From Candidatus Sumerlaeaceae bacterium (GTDB lineage: Bacteria; Sumerlaeota; Sumerlaeia; Sumerlaeales; Sumerlaeaceae), in contig JAIBAT010000126.1 in NCBI GenBank assembly GCA_019695055.1, positions 1 through 49,081 on the forward strand: a stretch of 49,081 nt of DNA, read 5' to 3'. The notes under the pieces were generated by a model. The model did not search any database. It was given only the letters and a program-made list of their open reading frames with translations, and was not told the origin of the DNA. Below are positions 8,081 to 17,053 of the stretch, piece after piece (position 1 is the stretch's first letter; every line of letters begins with the position of its first letter). A program made the position numbers and the translations under genes.

Positions 8081-8854
8081 CTAATTCGCCGCACGAAATT
8101 GCCCCGACTGCAGGAACTGGATCGTGTATTTCACGGTCTTGGGCATGTAGTGGATAACCGGGTGGGGATAAGGGACGAGCAGAAAATCCTTTGCACCAGG
8201 CAGGCGGGTGCTGTCCACCGTCACAGTGCCGTCGTTATCGCCGGGCAGAAGCGGGTTCATGCCGCGCTTTTTGCCGGTGCCGCCTGCGATGATGCCGAAC
8301 TCACAGGTCGGGATGCCTGCGCGGGTGCAGGCACCCTTGTCGCCCTGGCGCAGGTCGAGGCCGGCGGGGCCGAACCAAAGGCGGAAGACAATCCAGCCGG
8401 AAAGCCAGTCGGCAAGCTGGGCACCCTGGTTCGGAGTTCCGATCATGACAAAGCGCCCGACGTTTGGCGGATTATACTTTTGCAGATAAGCGCGAACAAT
8501 GATTCCGCCCATGGAGTGGGCGACAAAACTGATCTTCCTGGCGGGATGGGCTTCGACAACTTCGGCCAGTTCGTCGGCGAGGCCGGCGATGTCCTTCTTC
8601 CGGGAGGGATAGCGCCAGTTAAAAGTTTCGTAGCCGGCCTTGCGCAGACCCTTGTCCACGAACTTCATGTCCATGGCGGGTTTCCCGATGCCGTGAAGCA
8701 GAAAAACCATTTCATCGGCAGGGGCGGATTTCGAGGCATGGGAAGTCATGGTTTTGGATGTTACCTCTCCGTGGGCGAATGCACAAAAAGCGAAAAGGAG
8801 CAGAATGAAAACCGGCGACCGTGGCGGTGCTGCGGTGGCGGGGATGGCTTCCAA
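8081..8854 (-). CDS. Secreted alpha/beta hydrolase (lipase/esterase-like), TTG start
   Basis: A 257-residue exported hydrolase. The signal peptide is RSPVFILLLFAFCAFAHGE near the N-terminus. The lipase-like layout is clear: the oxyanion strand MVFLLHGIGKPAMDM, the nucleophile motif VAHSMGGI with Ser114, Asp near 206-208 in GDNDGTVTVDS, and His231/235 in PYPHPVIHY. This arrangement matches triacylglycerol lipase/PGAP1-like hydrolases acting on ester bonds; the substrate is unknown. No ATG or GTG precedes the signal peptide in frame, so TTG at 8854 is the best start, beginning two bases after the cohesin-like gene's stop codon. Translation is therefore probably coupled to that gene. The last residues before the stop are GQFRAAN. 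Confidence 0.85.
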   Translation of the reverse strand: MEAIPATAAPPRSPVFILLLFAFCAFAHGEVTSKTMTSHASKSAPADEMVFLLHGIGKPAMDMKFVDKGLRKAGYETFNWRYPSRKKDIAGLADELAEVVEAHPARKISFVAHSMGGIIVRAYLQKYNPPNVGRFVMIGTPNQGAQLADWLSGWIVFRLWFGPAGLDLRQGDKGACTRAGIPTCEFGIIAGGTGKKRGMNPLLPGDNDGTVTVDSTRLPGAKDFLLVPYPHPVIHYMPKTVKYTIQFLQSGQFRAAN

Positions 8855-8856
8855 GC

Positions 8857-10374
8857 CTACTGGTTCCGGATAATGACGGCCCGCCGTGGGAGTTCCGCCT
8901 GTCCGGCTCCGGGCTGCGCCACGCGCACGGGCTGGGCCCTTGCCTCGTCCACGGTGATGGCGACCCCATCGAGGGCCATGGCGGTCTTGGGGGCGCTCTT
9001 TAGCATGCTGGACTGGTGGAAGCTGACGTCGGTGGTTGGTCCGACGCCGGGGTTATTGGCTACCAACACCACGTCGGTACGGTCGGCCTCGTGCTTGGCC
9101 TTGAACTTGATCTTGGCGAAGGGGCCCGAAACCTTGAGCGGCTGGGCCTCGCAGGCTTTGTCGTAAACGATGTTGCCCTTTTTGTTGTCCACGCTGTTCC
9201 TGCCAAGAAAGTCAAAAGCAAATGTGTCGCGGGCAAACCCGTCGTTGATGTTCACACTGTCCTTGATGTAATTCTGGTTGTCCCAGTCGACGACTTCGAG
9301 GTCCTTCGGATCGAACTGGACGAAGGCCTGCAGACGGTCAAAAGCGGCGCCGGCGGGATTGTCGAGGACCAGGGTGACCGTGAACTCATCGCCGGCACTG
9401 ACCGGAACCTTGGGGCCGACAAGGCGAATGGCCATGGAGGCCGGGGAAATCTCGAGGCGGTTGGTGGCGACGAGGAGGCCCCCCTTGCCGACTTGCTGAA
9501 CGATGGGCTTGCCCTTGGGCGGACGCACGACTACGCTTGAGTGAATGACACCGTCATTCCCGGTGAAGGAGCCAAGGCTGTTCTGCCCGCCGATGAAGAG
9601 GCCGGTTGTGAGACCCTTGCCAAACTCGAAATTGATTTCCTCGCCGTCCGTGGGGCCGATGGCTTCCCAGATGATTTTTGCAATGGAGCGCGCGGCAAAC
9701 TTGTGGGGCTGCTGAAGCGGCAGGCGCATAAAGATTTCACCAGTTTCCGGATCCGTGGAATACTCAACCGCGTCCTTCACGATGCCGCTGATCTCGGAGT
9801 AATCCACGGCGAGGGGGTTCAACGTTTTCTTTGGATAGCGGATCAAGAAGGTGATTTCGTCGACATCGCCTTCCTTGGTGTCGGCGACGATGTCCGTCTT
9901 GAAGGTGTCGCCAAGGTGGACCACGCTGTCGAAGGGCCGGAAGTACATGATGCCCTTGCTCTCGTTGCGCACTGTTCTGGGAGCTGCCGGTCCTGCAGGT
10001 GTGGGTGCGGCTCCGGGCTGAGGTGGGGTGTAGGCTTGAACTGGTCCGGCGGGGAACGCCTGGCCGGGTACGGGAATCGGTGTGGGCTGGCCGGCGGCGG
10101 GAGCGCCAGGCGCCGGGGTGACCGTCGTTTTCTGGGCCTCCGCGGCCTTCTTGGCGTCCTCTTCCTGCTTCTTCTTGCTCTCGTCAATGATGCGGCGGAT
10201 TTTCTCCTGATGGAGTTTGAGGCGTTCCTCGCGGCTCATGTTTCGGAGCTGCTCGCCGGTTGGTTCGGCCGGCGGCTGGGCAGCAGTCTGGGCCAGTGCC
10301 GGTAATCCGGGAAGGGCCAGCAGGAGAGCCACGAGGGCTACTTTTAGCGAATTGCGCATTATGCGATTACTCAT
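8857..10374 (-). CDS. Secreted protein with two cohesin-like beta-sandwich domains
   Basis: Exported protein of about 500 residues. In-frame ATGs lie at 10395, 10374 and 10359, none with a strong ribosome-binding site. The 10359 start gives the tightest signal peptide (MRNSLKVALVALLLALPGLPALAQ); 10374 is used here as a compromise. After the signal come a charged coiled-coil stretch (SREERLKLHQEKIRRIIDES, then a KKQEEDAKKAAEAQ run) and a Pro/Ala/Gly linker. Two Ig-like modules with cohesin hallmarks follow: VHLGDTFKTDIVADT and later VSAGDEFTVTLVLDN, each with a conserved FxVxYdP-like strand (ITFLIRYPKKTL; LQAFVQFDPKDLEVV). Cohesin-type folds bind dockerins in cellulosomes but also occur as generic surface modules in non-cellulosomal bacteria. 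No dockerin is seen in this window. It shares an operon with the downstream lipase. Confidence 0.8.
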   Translation of the reverse strand: MSNRIMRNSLKVALVALLLALPGLPALAQTAAQPPAEPTGEQLRNMSREERLKLHQEKIRRIIDESKKKQEEDAKKAAEAQKTTVTPAPGAPAAGQPTPIPVPGQAFPAGPVQAYTPPQPGAAPTPAGPAAPRTVRNESKGIMYFRPFDSVVHLGDTFKTDIVADTKEGDVDEITFLIRYPKKTLNPLAVDYSEISGIVKDAVEYSTDPETGEIFMRLPLQQPHKFAARSIAKIIWEAIGPTDGEEINFEFGKGLTTGLFIGGQNSLGSFTGNDGVIHSSVVVRPPKGKPIVQQVGKGGLLVATNRLEISPASMAIRLVGPKVPVSAGDEFTVTLVLDNPAGAAFDRLQAFVQFDPKDLEVVDWDNQNYIKDSVNINDGFARDTFAFDFLGRNSVDNKKGNIVYDKACEAQPLKVSGPFAKIKFKAKHEADRTDVVLVANNPGVGPTTDVSFHQSSMLKSAPKTAMALDGVAITVDEARAQPVRVAQPGAGQAELPRRAVIIRNQ

Positions 10375-10485
10375 ACAATAGTTCGGTGAAATCAAGTCTT
10401 GTGCCAGACGATTCCCGCAAGGGTTTTTCGAGGAGCGGAGTTTCCGACGGGCGAAAGCCGTGAGATCACAATTCGGCAGGCCGTT

Positions 10486-11052
10486 TCAGCGGCGACCGAG
10501 CAGCTCATGGAAGATGATGGAGGCGGCGCTACGGACGGAGAGGTGGTTGTAGTCCCCAGCACCGCGGATGGGTTCGAGGACGTAGTCGGATTCCAGCATT
10601 ATCTCAGGATGGATTCCCCATCCCGTTCCAAACATCAGGCAGATGGGCGGGCCGTCGTCGGATTCAATGATGCTTCGCATCTGGGAAAAGGTTACGGAGT
10701 TGGGATAGGATTTCGCAGAGGTCGTGACCCACTTGGGTTGGGCTCCGGAGATTTCGGCAATGATGGTGGAAACGGCACCGAGGTCGGAAGCGACCTCGAT
10801 GATACCGAGGGCGTCCTTGCGGTTGGGGTTGTAGGTGGAGCCCCAACCTTCATCCCAGTGGTGGATGATGCGCTTTGCAAGCCATTGCTGGGGTTCGATG
10901 GGGGTGACGAGGAAATAGCGTTTCAGGCCGAAAGTGCGGGACGCGCGGGAGATGTCGTGGATGTCGAGGTTGGTGATGGAGGTGGATACCACATCGCCCT
11001 GCTTATCGGTGACGGGGTAGTGGAGGAGGACTGCGTAGACGTCGCGGGGCAT
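10486..11052 (-). CDS. SPOUT-type SAM-dependent RNA methyltransferase
   Basis: A 188-residue protein matching the small SPOUT-superfamily family described as SAM-dependent RNA methyltransferase, often found next to trmD in other bacteria. Visible family features are YAVLLHYPVTDKQGDVVSTS at the N-terminus, NLDIHDISRASRTFGL, the middle KWVTTSAKSYPN, and the C-terminal trefoil-knot segment PICLMFGTGWGIHPEI with YVLEPIRGAGDYNHLSVRSA. The knot region holds the AdoMet-binding site in SPOUT enzymes. It probably methylates tRNA or rRNA, but the target nucleotide is not established. It is an orphan here: no trmD, rpsP, rimM or rplS is adjacent. It is divergent from the acyltransferase gene at 11232. 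Confidence 0.85.
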   Translation of the reverse strand: MPRDVYAVLLHYPVTDKQGDVVSTSITNLDIHDISRASRTFGLKRYFLVTPIEPQQWLAKRIIHHWDEGWGSTYNPNRKDALGIIEVASDLGAVSTIIAEISGAQPKWVTTSAKSYPNSVTFSQMRSIIESDDGPPICLMFGTGWGIHPEIMLESDYVLEPIRGAGDYNHLSVRSAASIIFHELLGRR

Positions 11053-11231
11053 GGGATGATTTGGTGGGTAACGGGAGGGGTGCGCTCAAGCAAAAAGAAC
11101 GCTGGACAAGGGAGCCTGGTGGGCATCACAGTTTCCCCCTCTGAACCGCCAGGCGTTGCAATGAGAAGTATCAAGAGGTGGGTCGGTTGTCCCAAGACCG
11201 ACGCCGGTGGGGTACTTCGACAGGAAGAATT

Positions 11232-12176
11232 ATGCGACGCGTCATAAGCCAATATAACATCAGCACGCTGTGGCTGGCAGAACTCTGCCGGTTCCTGCCC
11301 AAGTCGTGGTTCTGGCCGATTAGTTGCCTCGTTGGCTATTATCAGTATTACTTCCACAAGAACAAGCGTCGGCGGGTCATTGATTGCTACAGGCGTCTTG
11401 TTAAGGTTCTCGAAATCGATCGTGACCCTGTGGAGCTGGCAAGGGAGCACTACAAGAGGCAGTTGATGTGCGTGGCCGCGAACTACGTTTACAAGGGGAT
11501 GACCCTGCAGCAGTGGACGAAGTATGCGGATGTGCAGGGTGCGGAATACTTTGACGAGGCCCGGAAGCTTGGTCGCGGCATGGTGCTGACGATGCTGCAC
11601 TTCGGTACGGACCTGGCGGGGTGGTCATTTTTTGAATCGAAGAATTACGACCTGGTTTTGATGCGACGGGTATTTGCCAAGGAGTTCCGGTCCGAAAGGC
11701 ACAAACACTTCCTGGGTCTTCACACGAAGGCGCTTTTTGCCGGGGAACAAACCGGTTTGTCGAACCCGGTGCGGCAGGGTATCCGTATGCTGAAGCAGGA
11801 CCAATCGGTCATCGGGATCGCGATTGACGGGATCGAGGGGAAGAAGTTCACCAAGTTCCCCATTTTCAATGGGAAGTACGAAATTGAAATCCGGCCTGGA
11901 GCCCTTGAGATTGCCAGATTGGCGAAGGCCCCCATAGGCTTTGGTTTCTCGGCGATTCACAACGGCAGGGTGGTGCTACGATATTTCCCAGTTGCTGTGT
12001 TTGACGGGAGCAAGCCGGACGATGAGGTCATGCAAGACTTCCTGGTAGCCTCGTTGAAGAATTTTGAAAACGCGGTGCGGACCTATCCGGAATCGGTCTA
12101 TTGGTCGCGCCCCCTGATGGATGCCATCGGGATGGTGGATAAGGATAAGGGGAAATCCGACGATCCGATGGAATAG
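11232..12176 (+). CDS. LpxL/HtrB-family lysophospholipid (lipid A) acyltransferase
   Basis: A 314-residue membrane-associated acyltransferase. The ATG at 11232 is preceded by AGGAAG at good spacing, so the upstream frame is ignored. The length is usual for LpxL/LpxM enzymes, which add secondary acyl chains to lipid A or related lipids at the inner-membrane face. The family layout is visible: hydrophobic N-terminus (LPKSWFWPISCLVGYYQYYF), NKRRRVIDCYRRL, the putative catalytic block GMVLTMLHFGTDLAGW, a later AIDG block with PIFNGKYEIEIRPGALEIARL, and FENAVRTYPESVYWSR. In classical LpxL the active site is H-x4-D/E. Here the acid sits at H+4 (HFGTD) and H+5 is Leu, so the motif is atypical. A strong promoter-like sequence lies only downstream, so this gene has a separate unit. 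Confidence 0.85.
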   Translation: MRRVISQYNISTLWLAELCRFLPKSWFWPISCLVGYYQYYFHKNKRRRVIDCYRRLVKVLEIDRDPVELAREHYKRQLMCVAANYVYKGMTLQQWTKYADVQGAEYFDEARKLGRGMVLTMLHFGTDLAGWSFFESKNYDLVLMRRVFAKEFRSERHKHFLGLHTKALFAGEQTGLSNPVRQGIRMLKQDQSVIGIAIDGIEGKKFTKFPIFNGKYEIEIRPGALEIARLAKAPIGFGFSAIHNGRVVLRYFPVAVFDGSKPDDEVMQDFLVASLKNFENAVRTYPESVYWSRPLMDAIGMVDKDKGKSDDPME

Positions 12177-12501
12177 CGGCGGCACGGGCCGATTCGGGGG
12201 AGGCAAAAAATGGCCCGATTTCGACGCATGAAACCCCTTTCCCCACGTATCAATTCTGGTAAACTTGGCGGTTTCCCCCCGAGCCGGGTCTCCCGATAAA
12301 TAATGTCTGTTTTTAGGTCATGTTGACCTTGACAGGCTTTCCCCCCAAATGCCATAATGGAGCGCTAAAATCGTGGAGTGCGCATTATCAGATGGCCACT
12401 TGCGATTTGAGTTGGTTCCGGTCAAGTGTGGCTTAGATTGTTAAGATTAAAGGACTTATGACGGTTTTGGTGCGCTATATTGCCCCAGGCGGTTCGCGGA
12501 G
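12177..12501. other. Intergenic region upstream of XPB helicase
   Basis: This 325-base gap holds the promoter at 12329-12358 for the helicase unit. After it there is a leader of about 140 bases with no recognised riboswitch and no small gene. Confidence 0.6.
12329..12358 (+). promoter_or_regulatory. Predicted sigma70-type promoter
   Basis: TTGACA at 12329-12334, an 18-base spacer, and CATAAT at 12353-12358. Both boxes are at or within one base of consensus. It would drive the XPB helicase and the partner gene behind it. Confidence 0.6.
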
Positions 12502-14283
12502 ATGAACCTGCAGAATCCATTAATTGTGCAGTCGGACATGAGTGTCCTGCTGGAAACGATGGGGCCCCTGTATGAGGAGGTCCGGGACTTCCTGTCGCAG
12601 TTTGCGGAGCTTCGGAAGAGCCCGGAGTACCTGCACACTTATGCCCTGACCCCGTTATCCCTGTGGAATGCTGCATCGGCAGGGCTCAAGGTGGCCGAGA
12701 TCGTGGAGGGTCTGGAGAAATATTCCAAGTACGATGTGCCTCCGAACGTGATTACGGAAGTTCGGGAATTGATGCGGCGGTTCGGCACGATCAAGCTGGT
12801 CAAGAATCTCGATACGGGGGATGAGATTCTGGTCTCCAAGGACGTGAACGCGATAAGCGAGATCATGGCTTCGCCCCATGTGAGGGCGTTTGTGGAGAAC
12901 GAGATTTCGGCCAATGAGATCAAGCTAAAGCCGGGAACCCGGGGACGGGTTAAGCAGGTTCTCATTAAATTAGGCTATCCGGTGGAGGATCTGGCCGGAT
13001 ATGTCGAGGGCGACAAGCTCGAAGTGGAATTGCGGGAGCAAACCATTGGTGGCCGTGGATTTGGGCTGCGTGAGTATCAGCGCGACGCCTCGGAGATCTT
13101 TTATGCGGGCGGGTCCACGGCTGGTGGCAGCGGGGTCCTCGTTTTGCCGTGCGGTGCGGGAAAGACGGTCATTGGAATGGCCTGCATGACGCAGGTGCGT
13201 CAGCACACCCTGATTCTGACGACCAACCTGACTGCATTGCGCCAATGGCGGCGGGAAATCCTGGATAAGACGTCCCTTCGGGAAGAAGAGATCGGTGAAT
13301 ACAGCGGCGAAATCAAGGACGTGAAACCGGTTACGCTGACGACCTATCAAATCCTCACCTACAAGCGCCGAAAGAATGACGCGTTCCTGCACATGGACTT
13401 GTTCCAGAAGTATAACTGGGGGCTCATTATTTATGACGAGGTTCACCTGCTGCCAGCGCCGGTTTTTCGTGCTGCGTCGGAGATCCAGGCGCGACGACGG
13501 CTGGGGTTGACGGCCACGCTGGTGCGCGAGGATGGCAAGGAAGACGAGGTTTTCTCGCTGATCGGTCCCAAGAAGTATGACAAGCCTTGGAAGGAACTTG
13601 AGAGGCAGGGCTGGATCGCAAAGGCGCTCTGCATGGAGATCCGGGTTCCGATGAAGGAGGAATTGCGTCACGAATACGCGGTTGCGGAGCTGCGGAACAA
13701 GTATCGCATCTCGATGGAAAACCCGAACAAGATCCCCGTGGTGACGCGGCTGCTGGAGAAGCACAAGGAAGACCAAGTGCTGATCATCGGGCAATATCTG
13801 GACCAGTTGGAGCAGGTTCGCGCAAAAACCGGCGCACCGATTATCACCGGTGAAACACCCAATGATGAGCGCGAAGTGCTTTATGCGGCTTTTAAGAAGG
13901 GCGAGATCAAGGTTCTTATTGTTTCGAAGGTGGCGAATTTCGCGGTCGACCTGCCCGACGCCAGCGTGGCCATCCAGATTTCCGGCACGTATCGTTCGCG
14001 ACAGGAGGAGACCCAGCGGCTGGGGCGTGTATTGAGGCCCAAGTCGGGAGACAACAATGCGTTTTTTTACTCGGTGGTCACACGCGACACAAAGGATCAG
14101 GAGTGCGCGAAGAACCGGTCGTTGTTCCTGACGGAACAGGGCTACAGGTACCGGATTACGATTTTGAACGAGGAGAATTTTGACAAGGCTGACTTCAGTT
14201 TTGAGGAAGCCGAGGAAGCAGTTTTTGAGCCTGGGGGGGCGGCAGAGGAAGAGATCGTGGAAGAGGAAGAGGCCGCGATCTGA
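12502..14283 (+). CDS. XPB/Rad25-family superfamily 2 DNA helicase
   Basis: A 593-residue bacterial XPB helicase, the homologue of the TFIIH/nucleotide-excision-repair 3'-5' helicase. The N-terminal third is the XPB/Ssl2 N-terminal-type domain (KSPEYLHTYALTPLSLWNAA, VEGLEKYSKYDVPPNV). Next comes a DRD-like segment (GFGLREYQRDA), Walker A PCGAGKT near residue 216, motif II DEVH near 311, motif III GLTATLVREDG, and in the C-terminal RecA domain SKVANFAVDLPDA and motif VI QETQRLGRVLRPK. All ATPase motifs are intact. The tail is very acidic (EEEIVEEEEAAI). The ATG at 12502 has GGAG almost touching it; ATG 12538 is an alternative. The next gene, 31 bases downstream, encodes the typical large partner protein, so the two probably act together in DNA repair or remodelling. 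Confidence 0.93.
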   Translation: MNLQNPLIVQSDMSVLLETMGPLYEEVRDFLSQFAELRKSPEYLHTYALTPLSLWNAASAGLKVAEIVEGLEKYSKYDVPPNVITEVRELMRRFGTIKLVKNLDTGDEILVSKDVNAISEIMASPHVRAFVENEISANEIKLKPGTRGRVKQVLIKLGYPVEDLAGYVEGDKLEVELREQTIGGRGFGLREYQRDASEIFYAGGSTAGGSGVLVLPCGAGKTVIGMACMTQVRQHTLILTTNLTALRQWRREILDKTSLREEEIGEYSGEIKDVKPVTLTTYQILTYKRRKNDAFLHMDLFQKYNWGLIIYDEVHLLPAPVFRAASEIQARRRLGLTATLVREDGKEDEVFSLIGPKKYDKPWKELERQGWIAKALCMEIRVPMKEELRHEYAVAELRNKYRISMENPNKIPVVTRLLEKHKEDQVLIIGQYLDQLEQVRAKTGAPIITGETPNDEREVLYAAFKKGEIKVLIVSKVANFAVDLPDASVAIQISGTYRSRQEETQRLGRVLRPKSGDNNAFFYSVVTRDTKDQECAKNRSLFLTEQGYRYRITILNEENFDKADFSFEEAEEAVFEPGGAAEEEIVEEEEAAI

Positions 14284-14314
14284 ATCATGACGACGGGAAG
14301 GCTGGTGGTCACCG

Positions 14315-17035
14315 GTGAAACTGAAGGTTTATCTAAAAGCGCTGCCCGCTGACACACTTCGGTCGATCGGCAGCCATTGGAACCTGAAGCTTCCGGCGGC
14401 CGCAGACGAAGCGGCAGCAGCGGAGCAAGTCCTGGCTGACTTCCTGTACCCGCGCCTGCAATCGATCCAGTATTTTCGTGGAGCTTTTGACCGACTGACA
14501 GACTCGGAGAAGGAGATCCTGAATTTCGTGGCCGCCCATGGGGGCGTGATTCCTTTCGCAGAACTGATGGAGCGCTGCAATGGTTGCGGGGAATTGGTCA
14601 CCGGGCTGCACAGCAAGGGATTCCTGTTCCTGCTGGAGTCCGAGAAGGGAATCAAGAAGAGCCTGGTCACGCTTCCGGATGCGTATATGGAGTTCTATGA
14701 GCTACCGTCGCATTTGCGCGGGTATCTTGGTGAGTTGTTGCGGTCCATGCCGTCGCAGGGTCGCGCGGAGATGGCGGAGAACATCCTCGGTACCGAATCC
14801 CTGCCGGACAAGAAGCACCTTGTGATACATGAGGTTCGCTCGCGGTTGCTAAACCCGGAATTCCTGCGGGGGTATGTGGATTCCCTCGCCGAGGTGGAAC
14901 GGGAGTTGTTCCATGCGCTTTTTGAGCGAAACGGCACCGCCCTTTACCGGGAGCTTCTCGATTTGGAATCGCTCAAGCGGTTTGATCATTCGAGGGCGGA
15001 GCACCTGAACAATCTCATCAACCTTCGCGGGCTGGTATTTGTGTCAGCGGAGGGGCAGAACAAGTATACGAATTTGCTGGTGATCCCGCGGGACCTGTTT
15101 CATACAATTTCCACGGGTTTTAAGCGGGATTTGCGTTCGCCGCGGGAGCTGGACGATCTGGGAAGCGAGGACCACGGCGCATTTCGTCCGGCGGTGGTCG
15201 TGGATAATTCCAACTCTCTCCTGCGGGACCTGGTGATCCTGGCGAGTGCCATTGATTCGGCGAAGCTCAAGAAGCTTTCGGCCGGGGGTATCAGCCGCAA
15301 TGACCTGAAGAAGTTGTTACCCGTCCTGAGCGCCGGGAAGAGCCTCCGCTATTCGGCGTTTTTGGCCTCGTTTCTCCTGGCCAAGGAACTGCTTATCGAA
15401 CTGAACGGGTGCTGGGCGCTGTCGAATGGTTTTCATGCGTGGCTTCAGGATGCGCGAACCTGCTACCATGAACTGGCGCAATGGTGGGCGACAACGCAGG
15501 ACTGGTTTGAGGGCGCGCCCGAGGGCAGTGAATCGGAATCGAGCCGGGGGCGGCGCAACCTGCTGGACATCCTGCAATTGCGGCGGCTTGTGCTGGAGGA
15601 GATTTCCGCGCTGCCAGCGGGCCGGTGGATCCTTTGCGGCCACTTCCTGGAGACCATCATGCCACGGGTCGAGGCGGCGCTATCGCACCTTGCCACGAAT
15701 CGCAAGGCGACGCGCCTGCAGGCAACCATTTCCACGGTGCTTGAATGTATCATCGGCGAATCGCTGGCATGGCTGGGTGTGGTTTCCCTGGGATTGAAGA
15801 AGGCGCCGCTTCCACCGTCGCCGCGTAAAGGGAGGAACGGCGGCTCAGAGGAAAACGATTCGCGGAAGCGGGGCACGGATTTTGTGTTTCGCAAAACCAG
15901 CCTTGGCGTGGCTGCGCTGGATTCGACATGCTTTGATCCCCGCATGCTGCCGCGGGACGTTCGTGATGAGTCGCTGCCGGTTTACAACGGCAGCCAGATG
16001 ATCATTGTGCAGCCGAACCTGGAAATCGTGGCGCCGCCGGACCTCGCGCTGGACAAGCTGCTGCTGCTGACGCGGTGCTGCTTTGTTCGAAACAACGACG
16101 TGATGACGACCTTTGAGATTTCGCGGGATTCGTTGCGTGGGGCCCTTGATCGTGGAATGCGTGGCGAGGAGGTTCTGAAACTCCTGAAGAGTCTCAGCCG
16201 TGTCGACATTCCGCGAACGGTGCAGCAGTTGATTGATGATTGCACGGTGCGCCACGGCGAGGTGCGGTTGGGTCCGGCGGGCGGGTTTGTCCTCGTGGAT
16301 GATCCGGTGGTGCTGGAGGAAATCCGCAGCAGTTCGCGGCTAGCCGATTATATCCGCGACGCCATTGGTGACAAGGCTCTGCTGCTGGCGCCGGAGGTCA
16401 ACATCCCACGCATGGCCAAGGAATTGCAGAACCTTGGCTTGATGCCGCGGTTGGAAACCGAGACTGTACATGCGACAACGGATGAACGTTATCACCTGAC
16501 GCTGACGCCCGAGGAGATGTTCCACATGCTGGCTTCTGTGCGATTGGTGGCACGGCTGGAGCAGGAACTGGGTTCTGACATTTCGGACGGGAACGTGGAG
16601 GTGCTGGCGCGCAAACTGAATCCCGACACGTCGGCGCTTCCGGCGTTTGGCGACATCAAGGAAGCCACGGCGGGCGCTTACGAGCGTAAGTTCGAGGAAG
16701 CTTTCAAGGCCCGCCTTCACGAAGTTGCCGATAAGTACAAGACGCAGGTGTCGCGGCTGGTTGGCAAGACGTTGCGTGGCCGCGGGCCCTCGAAGTACCA
16801 CTACAAGGGTGCCAACCCGGCGGTGGAGAAGAAGGACATTATTGCGCTGCTGACTTTTGCTTGTGAGCATGAACTTGAGGTCGAGGTGCTGTACCTGCGG
16901 CAAAACGACCAGGAGGCGAAATTTTCCCTATCGCCCAAGAGCTTTGAGGGTGGGCGGCTTTACGCCCATTGCAGTGAGACCGACAGCGACAGCATGTACG
17001 CGCCCGACCGCATCCTGCGGGCGAAGCTGCTTTAG
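14315..17035 (+). CDS. Helicase-associated protein with XPB/Ssl2-type N-terminal domain
   Basis: A 906-residue cytoplasmic protein starting at GTG 14315. Its overall plan matches the large conserved protein encoded beside xpb in many bacteria, for instance in actinobacteria. It contains an XPB/Ssl2 N-terminal-like domain in its second half (NGSQMIIVQPNLEIVAPPDL, FEISRDSLRGALDRGM, and IRDAIGDKALLLAPEV). The N-terminal half carries repeated winged-helix-like pieces (LTDSEKEILNFVAAHGGVI; EVERELFHALFERNGTALY). The last 65 residues (ALLTFACEHELEVEVLYLRQ ... FEGGRLYAHCSETDSDSMYA) look like a WYL-type ligand/DNA-sensing module; that part is tentative. No catalytic motif is seen. By context it should recruit or regulate the XPB helicase. 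Confidence 0.82.
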   Translation: MKLKVYLKALPADTLRSIGSHWNLKLPAAADEAAAAEQVLADFLYPRLQSIQYFRGAFDRLTDSEKEILNFVAAHGGVIPFAELMERCNGCGELVTGLHSKGFLFLLESEKGIKKSLVTLPDAYMEFYELPSHLRGYLGELLRSMPSQGRAEMAENILGTESLPDKKHLVIHEVRSRLLNPEFLRGYVDSLAEVERELFHALFERNGTALYRELLDLESLKRFDHSRAEHLNNLINLRGLVFVSAEGQNKYTNLLVIPRDLFHTISTGFKRDLRSPRELDDLGSEDHGAFRPAVVVDNSNSLLRDLVILASAIDSAKLKKLSAGGISRNDLKKLLPVLSAGKSLRYSAFLASFLLAKELLIELNGCWALSNGFHAWLQDARTCYHELAQWWATTQDWFEGAPEGSESESSRGRRNLLDILQLRRLVLEEISALPAGRWILCGHFLETIMPRVEAALSHLATNRKATRLQATISTVLECIIGESLAWLGVVSLGLKKAPLPPSPRKGRNGGSEENDSRKRGTDFVFRKTSLGVAALDSTCFDPRMLPRDVRDESLPVYNGSQMIIVQPNLEIVAPPDLALDKLLLLTRCCFVRNNDVMTTFEISRDSLRGALDRGMRGEEVLKLLKSLSRVDIPRTVQQLIDDCTVRHGEVRLGPAGGFVLVDDPVVLEEIRSSSRLADYIRDAIGDKALLLAPEVNIPRMAKELQNLGLMPRLETETVHATTDERYHLTLTPEEMFHMLASVRLVARLEQELGSDISDGNVEVLARKLNPDTSALPAFGDIKEATAGAYERKFEEAFKARLHEVADKYKTQVSRLVGKTLRGRGPSKYHYKGANPAVEKKDIIALLTFACEHELEVEVLYLRQNDQEAKFSLSPKSFEGGRLYAHCSETDSDSMYAPDRILRAKLL

Positions 17036-17053
17036 TCGGAGGATCTGCAAAGG

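Noticed and set aside
7997..9166. Long plus-strand frame opposite the lipase and cohesin-like genes
   Set aside because: It is antisense to two genes with clear signal peptides and motifs, and its translation shows no family features.
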